Positions 28,475 to 36,621 of a stretch of 64,000 bases of DNA are shown here, piece by piece. The stretch covers positions 124,001 to 188,000 of the forward strand of contig OZ244235.1 in the NCBI GenBank assembly GCA_965217095.1. Direction: 5' to 3'. The notes below the pieces were generated by a model, which was not told the DNA's origin, did not search any database, and worked only from the letters and a program-made list of their open reading frames with translations. Each line of letters opens with the position of its first letter. Position 1 is the first letter of the stretch. Source of the DNA: CAYNZV01 sp965217095 (GTDB lineage: Bacteria > Latescibacterota > UBA2968 > UBA8231). The translations under genes were made by a program, and so were the position numbers.

Positions 28475-28764
28475 CAGGCGGATTGTGGATTGGCCGTAAT
28501 GTTGGCATTGGTCCGGGAGTCAAGATAATTACCTCTTCGCACAAGTGTGACGATTTGCGGAAACCAATTTTGCACAACGAAGTTGTCTTTTCACCTGTGA
28601 CCATCGAGGATGACTGTGATATTGGTACGGGTGCAGTCGTCTTGCCCGGAACCCACATCGGCCATGGGGTCCAGATTGGCGCTGGGGCGGTTGTTGCTTC
28701 AGATATGAGGGAGTATGTAATCGCAGCGGGGGTCCCGGCCAGAGAGATTGGAACGAGAAATTGA
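28475..28764 (+). pseudogene. Hexapeptide-repeat acetyltransferase, C-terminal part
   Basis: About 94 residues of left-handed beta-helix: IGRNVGIGPGVKIITSSHKC, VVFSPVTIEDDCDIGTGAVV, GTHIGHGVQIGAGAVVASDM, then VIAAGVPAREIGTRN. This is the usual end of maltose/galactoside-type sugar O-acetyltransferases, with ITSSHKCDD carrying the catalytic-type His. The N-terminal helical part and a convincing start codon are missing; the fragment begins right at the breakpoint of the inverted aminotransferase segment. A TTG at 28483 could start a short product, but I consider it a remnant. Confidence 0.65.
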
Positions 28765-28809
28765 ACCAGAAAAATCAAATCCGCCTTTTTCCCAATAGAA
28801 GACTATTCT

Positions 28810-29496
28810 TTGAATATTTCAGTTGTAGTTATGGCTTTTAGTGAAGCCGATAGTTTAGATGTGGTCGTTCGCGAAATTGAATTTGCACTAACCCAGCTGG
28901 GAAAGACCTATGAGTGTGAGATTGTGGTCATTGACGATGGGAGTACTGATGAAACTGGGCAAATTGCAGACCAGTTGGCTTCTATGTGTGGAAAAGTACG
29001 AGTTGTGCATCACGAGACCAATCAAGGTTTGGGGGGAGTGTACAGAACGGGATTCGCACATGTTCGTGGAGATTTCGTCACCTTTTTCCCGGCTGACGGG
29101 CAATTTCCCGCAATCATTATTAAACAGTTTATCTCATTGATTGGTGCCGCTGAGTTAGTGTTGGGGTATCTGCCCAATAGAGACAGTTCTGTTTTTTCGA
29201 AGTGCTTGTCTAAAGGCGAGAGGACTCTGTACTCGTTGCTATTTGGTCCACTTCCGAGGTTCCAAGGAGTGTTCATGTTCAGGCGTACCATTCTTGATGG
29301 CTTAACATTGATGTCCACAGGTCGAAGTTGGGCAGTACTAATGGAACTGGTAATTCGGTCTCACAGAAATGGATACAGAATAGTTAGCGTACCGACAGAA
29401 ATGCGCCCCCGGATGAGTGGAAGATCAAAAGTGGCGAATTTGCGTACAATATTGGACAATCTTAAACAAGCGTTTGCGCTGCGCCGCCACATTTGA
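28810..29496 (+). CDS. Family 2 glycosyltransferase
   Basis: 228 residues, TTG start at 28810 (NISVVVMAFSEADSLDVVVR). GT-A fold: IVVIDDGSTDETGQIADQLA (nucleotide-binding Asp pair), NQGLGGVYRTGFAHVRGDFV, and FFPADGQFP in place of the usual D-x-D, then RFQGVFMFRRTIL and the PTEMRPRMSGRSKV tail seen in dolichol-phosphate-mannose-synthase-like enzymes. No C-terminal membrane helices are present. Likely a nucleotide-sugar:polyprenyl-phosphate or sugar-to-lipid transferase in surface polysaccharide assembly. Confidence 0.8.
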   Translation: MNISVVVMAFSEADSLDVVVREIEFALTQLGKTYECEIVVIDDGSTDETGQIADQLASMCGKVRVVHHETNQGLGGVYRTGFAHVRGDFVTFFPADGQFPAIIIKQFISLIGAAELVLGYLPNRDSSVFSKCLSKGERTLYSLLFGPLPRFQGVFMFRRTILDGLTLMSTGRSWAVLMELVIRSHRNGYRIVSVPTEMRPRMSGRSKVANLRTILDNLKQAFALRRHI

Positions 29497-30138
29497 GGTA
29501 GGAAGCATTAGTGTATGCAGAAATGGAAGGTATCGAGGCTGATTCTGCGAAACTCGACACGACGTAAAGTCGGCTGGGTTGCGGTTGCCGGCAGCCTCAA
29601 CCGCTGCCAAATCAGTGGGCGGGATGACCTAGAAGTTGTGGGCGACCTAGGACACCAACCTCTGTGCGACTCGCTGCTGAGTTCGGAGGACCTCAATAAA
29701 CCTGAGCGGATATGTCCGCTGCGTATCATGCGAAGTACGTCGCTGGGGCACTCGCAATTGGACTTCGTTGTCGAACCAGAGGAGGTCTTCCATTCTGGTT
29801 ATCCCTATCGCTGCGGTGTGACCCGAGAGGTGGTTCGGCATCACACAGACCTTGCTATATCCGTCATTTCACAGGTCAACCTCGACAGTGGTTCCTTCGT
29901 AGTTGATATCGGATCCAACGATGGTACCTTGCTCAGCGCTTTTAAGGGTGCTGGGATGAAGGTGCTGGGCGTGGAACCAACCGATGTAGCCGACTACGCA
30001 GTCGAGAGGAACGCAATACCTTCAATCAAGCGATTCTTCACAGAAGATGTGGCAAGGGAAATCGTCGATTCGGAGGGGCCGGCCAACCTGGTAACAGCTA
30101 CCAATGTCTTTGCCCATGTGGCTTCTTTGGGCAGCCTT

Positions 30139-30142
30139 CTAA
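30139..30142. repeat. Target-site duplication CTAA, left copy
   Basis: CTAA immediately before the left end (CCTGAATAATTCATGAA) of the IS1380 element; the same four bases follow its right end at 31747-31750. Four-base duplications are usual for IS1380-type insertion. Confidence 0.85.
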
Positions 30143-31746
30143 CCTGAATAATTCATGAATCCGCACCAAGCGAACGAATTCGGTGCGCTGGTCAATGGCT
30201 GGACGTTTTGGTAGCGGGTTGATCGAGTGCTGTCGGTCGTCGAGGTGTTGTCTGGGAGATCTGAGCCTCTTTTGGATGTCATTGGGACAGTCGGGTCCCT
30301 TGGTGGATCGTGTGCGTGGATGTAGTGGGACATCGCAAAGCATCATGAGGTGTCGAGGTTGAGGACGACGGTGCGCATCAGATCCTTGAGCGGGTATGAC
30401 GTCGGAAAGTGAAAACGGACCTTGGTGGCTTGCTCCCGCACGCGGGCGCCGATTTTGAGCACCCGGAGTTGGATCGTGTTAAAGTTGGACGTCGTCCATT
30501 GGGTGCCGCGCATGCCAATCTGTTGGATCGTGTGCAGCAGCACGTAGGCCGCGCTGTGCAGGAAGAGGCGAAATTGGTTGGCCGAGAAGCGGTGGCAGGA
30601 GGTGCGGTCGGACTGCAGGTAGGTCTTGTGATTCTTGATGAAGCCTTCCGACCGCCCACGAGCGCAGTAGATCTCCTCATACAGAAACTCGGGAGAGCGG
30701 TTGCGGATATTGGTCACCACGAAGCGCGGGTTGGCTTTGCCTTGTGTGATCTCGGCCTTGTAGATAATCTGGCGCGGTCGGGGCCAGCTCTTGGCCTGAT
30801 ACTCGAAGCGGTCAAAAAGCCGCACCGGTTCATCGCTCTGCTCGGCCAGCGCCGCCACCAGCTCCATCAGCGGTTCGCCGAGTGCCTTGAGCTTGTTGTT
30901 GATCGCCTGTCCCAGAATGAAATCAATACCGTATCCGTCGCACAGGTCGTGCACCTCAGGGGTGCTGAAGTGTGAGTCGCCTCGTAAGGTGATCTTCGTC
31001 TTCGGCCACACCATGATCAAATGATCCAACACGCGTTTGAGGATGGCTACCGCCTCTCGGCCTCGCATTCTACGACCGGGTCGCAGCAGCGTCGTGATCA
31101 ATTTGCCCGACTCCCCTTCGTAGAGATGGACCGGAAGGTAGCAATACTCGTCATAGTAGGCATGGAACAACGTGAGTTGCTGGGCGCCGTGTGCCGGATC
31201 GTCCGTGTCGTCGATGTCGATGGTGAGCTTCTTGGGCGGCTGGTCGTAAGACTCGATGAATATTTCCAGCAAAGCGAGCCCGATGCGATACAGATCCGAG
31301 CGGCTGACACTGTTTTCCAAACGAGACATGGTTGGTTGACTGGCCAAATCGTCTCCCGTCAGAGGCAGACGGTCGCACGCGGTTTTCAGACCCGGATCGC
31401 AACGCAGGTCGTCACTGTCATTGGCGTCCTCGTAGCCACAGGCGATCTGGAATACGCGCTGCCGGATGAGGTCAGTATACGTATGGTCGATATAGCTTTG
31501 ATGTCGACGATCCCGGTGCGGGCTTCCGCTGGTCGCAGAAGCAGGGCGCCCCCATCACTGGTGGTCATGCCACCGTCAAAATCAGCTTCGATCTTTTTGC
31601 CCGAGATGTTTGCAAACGATAGCGCGATCTGCGAAGTTTCCATCTGCGGTGGCCCTCTTGATTGGTTGTTGTTTGTGGGTAACCCTAACGTAGGGCAAAA
31701 CAACCAGTTGTACAGAGGCTCACCGCATTTTTATGAATAATTCAGG
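30143..31746 (-). mobile_element. IS1380-family element inserted in a C-methyltransferase gene
   Basis: 1604 bases with imperfect terminal inverted repeats: left CCTGAATAATTCATGAA, right end reverse-complemented CCTGAATTATTCATAAA. Flanked by CTAA on both sides. The transposase gene lies on the minus strand. A different lineage from the element at 8.2-9.8 kb: transposase sequences and ends differ. A 55-base piece of this same element's 3' end occurs at 46979-47033 inside the broken MFS gene. Confidence 0.9.
30343..31643 (-). pseudogene. IS1380-family transposase with one frameshift
   Basis: Start ATG at 31643 (METSQIALSFANISGKKIEA, then DFDGGMTTSDGGALLL), shift near 31500, then the main frame to the stop at 30343: TIDIDDTDDPAHGAQQLTLF (first catalytic Asp), ITLRGDSHFSTPEVHDLCDG (second Asp), and YLQSDRTSCHRFSANQFRLF near the end. 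One missing or extra base breaks the product, so the copy is probably immobile now although it clearly moved in the past. Confidence 0.85.
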
Positions 31747-31750
31747 CTAA
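31747..31750. repeat. Target-site duplication CTAA, right copy
   Basis: Matches the CTAA at 30139-30142 on the other side of the IS1380 element. Collapsing the two copies restores the methyltransferase frame. Confidence 0.85.
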
Positions 31751-32357
31751 GAGGTATCAGGAGCCTGCTGCATGATGACGGTTTTTTCTTGTTTGAGAAT
31801 CACTACATGATTGACATTCTAAAAATGAACCAGTACGACACATTCTATCATGAACATATCAGAAATTATTCACTGAAATCCCTCGTGCGCCTGTTCAAGT
31901 ATTACGACATGGAGATGACCCCCAAGGGAAGTGTCGGTCGGATTCTTGACCTTGAAAGGGAGTTTGGATTGTGTGAAGCGGCACCATGGGATGAATTTCT
32001 GGATGCAATTTACAAATCCAAACACTCCCTTTTACAACTGCTTTTGGACTTAAAATCCAAAAAACAACGCGTGGTGGGAAACTCCTGTCCAGGTCGTTGC
32101 AGCACGCTACTTAATTTCTGCGGTATAGGTCCCGACCTGATCCCGTATATCGCGGAGCAGCCCCATTCCCCAAAGCTTGGATTATATCTTCCCGGAAAAC
32201 ACATTCCGGTGATTTCGAACGAGATTCTATTCCGGGAACAACCGGACTACGTGCTCCTGTTGGCTTGGCACTACGCCGACCCGATTATGGCGTTGCTGCG
32301 CCAAGGGGGGTTGCGGTCGAAGTTTATCGTGCCGTTGCCATCCGTGAGGGTCATAGA

Positions 32358-33320
32358 ATGATCGATTCCTCGAAAGAGCTCGTCAGCGTTGTGACTCCAT
32401 GTTACAATGAAGAAGAGAATATCGAGCGGCTCTGCGAAACCCTGAGAGGCGTCTTCGCAGAGCTGGAAGAGTACGACTATGAACACATCATCATCGACAA
32501 CTACTCTACCGACAACACTAGGACGATTCTGAGATCCATAGCTGGCGGTGACCCTAGGGTTAAAGTGATCTTCAACAGCCGGAACTTTGGATATATTCGC
32601 TCGATGTATCACGGCGTCATGCAGACGACCGGGGAGGCGGTAACCGTCATAGCTGCTGATCTCCAAGATCCTCCAGAGTTGATCGCGGACCTACTTGCAA
32701 AAAGAGCTGAGGGTTTCGACGTCGTCATGGCGGTGAAAGACGACAGTCAAGAAGGCAGGTTTATGTTTGCTCTCCGGAAGCTGTTCTACAGGGTTATTCG
32801 CAATCTCTCCGACGAAGTGAAGATGGTCGACAACTTCTTCGGATTCGGAATTTTCGACCGGAAGGTGATCGATTTTCTCAGACAGATGGAGGAGCCCCAT
32901 CCTTACTTCCGGGGATTAATATCGGAAGCGGGCATGAAGCAGACAGTCCTGAAATACACGCAACCAGTTCGGGAGCGCGGGGCGACTAATTTCAATCTGT
33001 ACCGTCTCTACGACTTCGCCATGATCGCATTGACCAACTACTCGAAAATTCCGATTAGAATGATATCGGTGTTCGGAATCATATTCGGATTCTCGAGTCT
33101 GGTTCTTGGTGTCCTCACCCTAGTCGTCAAGTTGTTGAAATGGTCGATTTTCCCCGTTGGCGTGGCGGCATTGATGGTGACTTTTTTCTTTTTTGTAGCG
33201 GTCAATTTCCTCTTTCTCGGGCTCCTAGGTGAGTACATCCTATCGATTCACTCGCGGGTTTCGAAGAAGCCGCACGTCTTCGAAATGGAACGCATCAACT
33301 TCGATCGACCACCGACATGA
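32358..33320 (+). CDS. Polyprenyl-phosphate glycosyltransferase (GT2, ArnC/GtrB-like)
   Basis: 320 residues. ATG at 32358 lies inside the stop of the methyltransferase (ATGA overlap), which decides this start over the longer frame. GT-A domain: LVSVVTPCYNEEENIERLCE, HIIIDNYSTDNTRTILRSIA, TVIAADLQDPPELIADLLAK (D-x-Q-D acceptor motif). Two C-terminal membrane helices (MISVFGIIFGFSSLVLGVLT; VAALMVTFFFFVAVNFLFLG) end with GLLGEYILSIHSRV. This is the standard layout of undecaprenyl-phosphate sugar transferases that make lipid-linked donor sugars for surface polysaccharides. Confidence 0.9.
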   Translation: MIDSSKELVSVVTPCYNEEENIERLCETLRGVFAELEEYDYEHIIIDNYSTDNTRTILRSIAGGDPRVKVIFNSRNFGYIRSMYHGVMQTTGEAVTVIAADLQDPPELIADLLAKRAEGFDVVMAVKDDSQEGRFMFALRKLFYRVIRNLSDEVKMVDNFFGFGIFDRKVIDFLRQMEEPHPYFRGLISEAGMKQTVLKYTQPVRERGATNFNLYRLYDFAMIALTNYSKIPIRMISVFGIIFGFSSLVLGVLTLVVKLLKWSIFPVGVAALMVTFFFFVAVNFLFLGLLGEYILSIHSRVSKKPHVFEMERINFDRPPT

Positions 33321-33369
33321 AAGAAATGTTTAGCAGGTTCAGATTTCGGTACCGAGGACGCAGGTTCCC

Positions 33370-34146
33370 GTGAAGGTTGTAATTCTTGCCGGCGGGATCG
33401 GGACTCGGCTCGCGGAAGAAACGAGCCTGAAACCAAAGCCCATGATTGAAATCGGCGGGCGTCCCATGTTGTGGCACATAATGAAGATCTATGCCACCTT
33501 CGGATTCACCGAGTTCATCGTGGCAATGGGGTACCGAAGCGAAGTCATCAAGGATTACTTTCTCAACTACTACCAATTGCGGAATGACCTCACCATTCAC
33601 CTCAAAGATGGAAGCGTCGAAGTGCACGATGGGCTGCAGGAAGATTGGACGGTCCAGCTCGTGTATACAGGAAACCAGACGAATACGGGCGGTCGTCTCA
33701 AACGACTGGCTCCATGGCTGGGCGATGAAACCTTCATGATGACCTACGGTGATGGCGTTGCTACCGTAAAGGTCGACGAGCTTCTGGATTTTCATCGAGA
33801 TTCGGCAAGCATGGCTACCGTAACCGCAGTCCAACCCCCCGCCCGTTTTGGAAGCCTCACTTTCGATGGAGACCGCGTGACTGCTTTTGCCGAAAAAGCA
33901 AAGATCACCGAGGGATGGATCAACGGCGGATTCTTCGTGCTCGAACCAGCAGTGTTGGAATACATCGACGGGGACGAGACGCTCTTTGAGAGAGAGCCAC
34001 TGGAGCGGCTAGCGCAGGAAGGCGAGCTGACGGCCTACAAACACAAGAGCTTTTGGCAGTGTCTGGATACGCGCAGAGACATGCGCTACCTGGAGGAACT
34101 GTGGGAGAAGGGTAACCCTCCGTGGAAGATCTGGAGCGAACCGTAG
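33370..34146 (+). CDS. rfbF: Glucose-1-phosphate cytidylyltransferase
   Basis: 258 residues, exactly the family length; GTG start at 33370. Reaction: alpha-D-glucose-1-phosphate + CTP to CDP-glucose + PPi. Nucleotidyltransferase loop AGGIGTRLAEETSLKPKPMI with the catalytic Arg and Lys, then GGRPMLWHIMKIYATFGFTE, YFLNYY, VQLVYTGNQTNTGGRLKRL, MMTYGDGVA (metal Asp), and FWQCLDTRRDM near the end, all RfbF signatures. Followed 9 bases later by the CDP-glucose 4,6-dehydratase, giving the two-step entry to CDP-4-keto-6-deoxyglucose. Confidence 0.95.
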   Translation: MKVVILAGGIGTRLAEETSLKPKPMIEIGGRPMLWHIMKIYATFGFTEFIVAMGYRSEVIKDYFLNYYQLRNDLTIHLKDGSVEVHDGLQEDWTVQLVYTGNQTNTGGRLKRLAPWLGDETFMMTYGDGVATVKVDELLDFHRDSASMATVTAVQPPARFGSLTFDGDRVTAFAEKAKITEGWINGGFFVLEPAVLEYIDGDETLFEREPLERLAQEGELTAYKHKSFWQCLDTRRDMRYLEELWEKGNPPWKIWSEP

Positions 34147-34155
34147 AAAAGCACC

Positions 34156-35286
34156 GTGCGACGCGAATCGGATAACTTCTGGCCCGACAAACGTGTATTC
34201 ATCACCGGCGCCACGGGGATGATAGGTTCGTGGTTGGCCAAGGAACTGCTTTCGAGCGGGGCTTACGTAGTAGCTCTCGTTCAGGATGCCAACCCCCGGT
34301 CAGAGTTACTGCGATCCGGAGACATCGACCGAATAAGTGTGGTCAATGGGGAACTGGAAGATTTCGGTACTCTGGAACGCGCGATCAATCAACACGAGAT
34401 CGACACCGTTTTCCATCTTGGCGCCCAGACGATCGTCGGCACTGCCGTCCGATATCCCCTCGCAACATTCGATGCCAATGTTCGCGGAACCTACAATCTT
34501 CTAGAGGCGTGCCGCATACATCGCGATCTGGTTGAGCGCGTACTCATCGCCTCGAGCGATAAGGCGTACGGAACGCACGAGAATCTTCCATATTCCGAGG
34601 ACATGCCCCTAGTAGGACAATTTCCCTATGACGTCTCCAAGTCGTGTGCGGATCTCCTATCGCAGTCATACTACCATACGTTTCAGCTACCCATCGCGAT
34701 TGCCCGCTGCGGCAACGTGTTTGGCGGCGGCGATCTGAACTGGAGCCGGATAGTTCCGGGTGCCATCCGAGCTTTTCTAGCGAACGAAGAATTTGTCGTG
34801 CGCAGCGACGGAAGCTACGTTCGTGATTTCATCTTCGTGAAGGACGTGGCACAGGCGTACGTGCAGCTGGCTGAATCTCTCGAAAGGCCGGAGGTTCACG
34901 GGGAAGCATTCAACTTTAGCCTGGAATCGCCTGTATCGGTGAACGATTTGGTTGGGTTGATTCAGAGACTAATGGGATGCGAAAATCAGACGGTTAAGAT
35001 CGAAGATGCGGCGCAGAAGGAGATCCACAGCCAGTTCCTTTCCGCAAGGAAAGCCAACTCGGTGTTAGGTTGGAGTCCGAGCCACGATCTGGAGCGAGGG
35101 CTGAAGGAGACCATTGATTGGTATTCGGATTTTCTTGGACAAGTAATCCGACCTCAGGTTCGCTGGTGGCTAGCCAGCGACAAACCTCTCCAACTGCCAT
35201 CGCTCCGCCCAGCTTCGATCCAACCGCACGCGCAACCGCACATCCGAGGCACGATACTCTTCCTCGATGATCTCGCCACGCTCTAG
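34156..35286 (+). CDS. rfbG: CDP-glucose 4,6-dehydratase-like SDR
   Basis: GTG start. Extended SDR: FITGATGMIGSWLAKELL (NAD site), VFHLGAQTIVGTAVRYP, catalytic SSDKAYG (as in the SDK-C/A-Y of CDP-glucose dehydratases) and YDVSKSCADLL (Tyr-x-x-x-Lys), CGNVFGGGDLNWSRIVPG, YVRDFIFVKDVAQAY. Product CDP-4-keto-6-deoxyglucose, substrate for the aminotransferase and C-methyltransferase types present (both broken). The normal family end is near DWYSDFL (about residue 325); the remaining ~45 residues are merely the reverse complement of hflX, into which this frame runs 117 bases. The true stop may have been lost. Confidence 0.85.
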   Translation: MRRESDNFWPDKRVFITGATGMIGSWLAKELLSSGAYVVALVQDANPRSELLRSGDIDRISVVNGELEDFGTLERAINQHEIDTVFHLGAQTIVGTAVRYPLATFDANVRGTYNLLEACRIHRDLVERVLIASSDKAYGTHENLPYSEDMPLVGQFPYDVSKSCADLLSQSYYHTFQLPIAIARCGNVFGGGDLNWSRIVPGAIRAFLANEEFVVRSDGSYVRDFIFVKDVAQAYVQLAESLERPEVHGEAFNFSLESPVSVNDLVGLIQRLMGCENQTVKIEDAAQKEIHSQFLSARKANSVLGWSPSHDLERGLKETIDWYSDFLGQVIRPQVRWWLASDKPLQLPSLRPASIQPHAQPHIRGTILFLDDLATL

Positions 35287-36447
35287 TAGTTGAGCCAGAA
35301 GTTTTCCCTCCGCAAACGGGATTTCCAACTCCAGTGTCACCGAATCGCCCGCACTCAGTTCGACGAGCAGCCGCTGCAGGGTGGAGAGTCCGGTTCCCGT
35401 CACTGCCGACACCGCTACGGAGCTTTCGTCATTGGGCTGCATCGGGTCATCATCCAGGCGATCGATTTTGTTGTAGACCACAACTAAGGGTTTCTCGCCA
35501 ATGCCCAACTCCTTGAGAACCCCCTCGACGGTGGCGACCTGCGACTGATAATTCTTCTGGCTCAAATCGACGACATGCAGCAGGAGATCGGCTTCTTCCG
35601 CTTCTTCGAGCGTTGCACGAAACGAAGCGACCAAATGGTGGGGCAAGCGGTTGATAAATCCTACGGTATCCGTGAGCAGGATCTTCCGTGGACCTTCCAG
35701 CTCGACTACACGGGAGGTGGAATCCAGGGTGGCGAAGAGTTGATCTTCGATCAGCACATCGGCCCCTGACAGCGCCCGCATCAAGGTCGACTTGCCGGCA
35801 TTGGTGTAACCTACGAGAGCAACCTTGAAAAGGTCGGATCTCCCTTTGCGGCTGGTGGCCATCTGCGTGCGGATGCGGTCCAGCCGCGAATCCAGGTGGC
35901 TGATCCTGCTGCGAATCATGCGACGGTCGATCTCCAACTGGGTCTCGCCCGGTCCGCGGACGCCGGCGGCACCCATCCCGCGGATGGCACCGCCCCCGGC
36001 TTGACGCGAAAGGTGTGTCCACATGCGCGTCAAGCGAGGCAGCAGATAGTTCAGCTGGGCCAACTCGACCTGCACCTGCGCGGTGTGTGTGTGCGCGTGC
36101 AGCGCGAAGATATCCAGTATCAACCCGCTGCGATCGAGGATGCGCATATCCGTCAATTCTTCCAAGTTGCGCATCTGTGCCGGCGAGAGATCGTTGTCGA
36201 AGATGATCAGGTCGGCACCGACGGCTTCTGATCTTTCCTTGATCTCTTCCGCTTTGCCCTTGCCGATGTAGTACCTGCGATCCACCGATTTTCGGGCTTG
36301 CAACGCCCGCTCGCCCACCTCCAGGGTCGCGGTCTCGGCCAGGCGTTCCAATTCATCGAGGGAGTCCTCGGCCTCCCAACGAGGAATGCTGGGCAGGGCG
36401 ACACCGACGAGCAACGCCTTCTGAGCAGCTGGGCAGTTTTCGTTCAA
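35170..36447 (-). CDS. hflX: Ribosome-associated GTPase HflX
   Basis: 425 residues, typical HflX length. TTG start at 36447 with GGAGG seven bases upstream. N-terminal HflX domain (VGVALPSIPRWEAEDSLDEL … LIIFDNDLSPAQMRNLEELT), linker GGGAIRGMGAAGVRGPGETQ, then the G domain: G1 GYTNAGKSTL, G2 region LFATLDSTSR, G3 DTVGFINRLPHHLVASFRAT, G4 YNKID, G5 VSAVTGTG. Ends …RFVAG in TAG. The protein splits stalled or idle ribosomes under stress. Divergent from lon, sharing the intergenic control region at 36.45-36.62 kb. Confidence 0.95.
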   Translation of the reverse strand: MNENCPAAQKALLVGVALPSIPRWEAEDSLDELERLAETATLEVGERALQARKSVDRRYYIGKGKAEEIKERSEAVGADLIIFDNDLSPAQMRNLEELTDMRILDRSGLILDIFALHAHTHTAQVQVELAQLNYLLPRLTRMWTHLSRQAGGGAIRGMGAAGVRGPGETQLEIDRRMIRSRISHLDSRLDRIRTQMATSRKGRSDLFKVALVGYTNAGKSTLMRALSGADVLIEDQLFATLDSTSRVVELEGPRKILLTDTVGFINRLPHHLVASFRATLEEAEEADLLLHVVDLSQKNYQSQVATVEGVLKELGIGEKPLVVVYNKIDRLDDDPMQPNDESSVAVSAVTGTGLSTLQRLLVELSAGDSVTLELEIPFAEGKLLAQLLERGEIIEEEYRASDVRLRVRLDRSWAERWQLERFVAG

Positions 36448-36532
36448 TCATTTCCTCCGAGGCGTGCGAAAAGCGCGCTATCTCAGCAGCATTCGCCGTG
36501 CATTTGGCTCGTTTCCCCCAGTATACCGGTAT

Positions 36533-36562
36533 CTTGACATGTGTCAAGCTAAACTCTAAGCT
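36533..36562 (+). promoter_or_regulatory. Promoter-like site with inverted repeat upstream of lon
   Basis: CTTGACATGTGTCAAG (36533-36548) is a 7-base inverted repeat around TG. It contains a perfect -35 hexamer TTGACA (36534-36539); 17 bases later TAAGCT (36557-36562) is a weak -10. The repeat would place a repressor over the -35 box. It resembles in layout, not in exact sequence, the heat-shock operators often found before lon. No regulator gene is adjacent, so its identity is open. Confidence 0.5.
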
Positions 36563-36621
36563 TGATAGGAAGTTACGTCATATCCCGCGCACGTTTTTTC
36601 CTTTGAAAACAGGAGTCGATT

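Larger units (their letters stand above)
29515..32361 (+). pseudogene. Sugar C-methyltransferase, interrupted by an IS1380 element
   Basis: Two parts, 29515-30142 and 31751-32361, rejoin in frame if 30143-31746 plus one CTAA copy is removed (…SLL|RGIRSLL…). Part 1 has the N-terminal segment CQISGRDDLEVVGDLGHQPL, SQLDFVVEPEEVFHSGYPYR and the SAM-binding FVVDIGSNDGTLLSAF. Part 2 has the C-terminal phrase ENHYMIDILKMNQYDTFYHE then HIRNYSLKSL and a nucleotide-binding-like end. Order and phrases match TylC3/NovU-type C-methyltransferases that methylate keto-sugars at C3 or C5. Most zinc-ligand Cys of the N-terminal domain are replaced (CQIS, RSTSLGH). The last bases overlap the next gene (32358). 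Confidence 0.85.
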
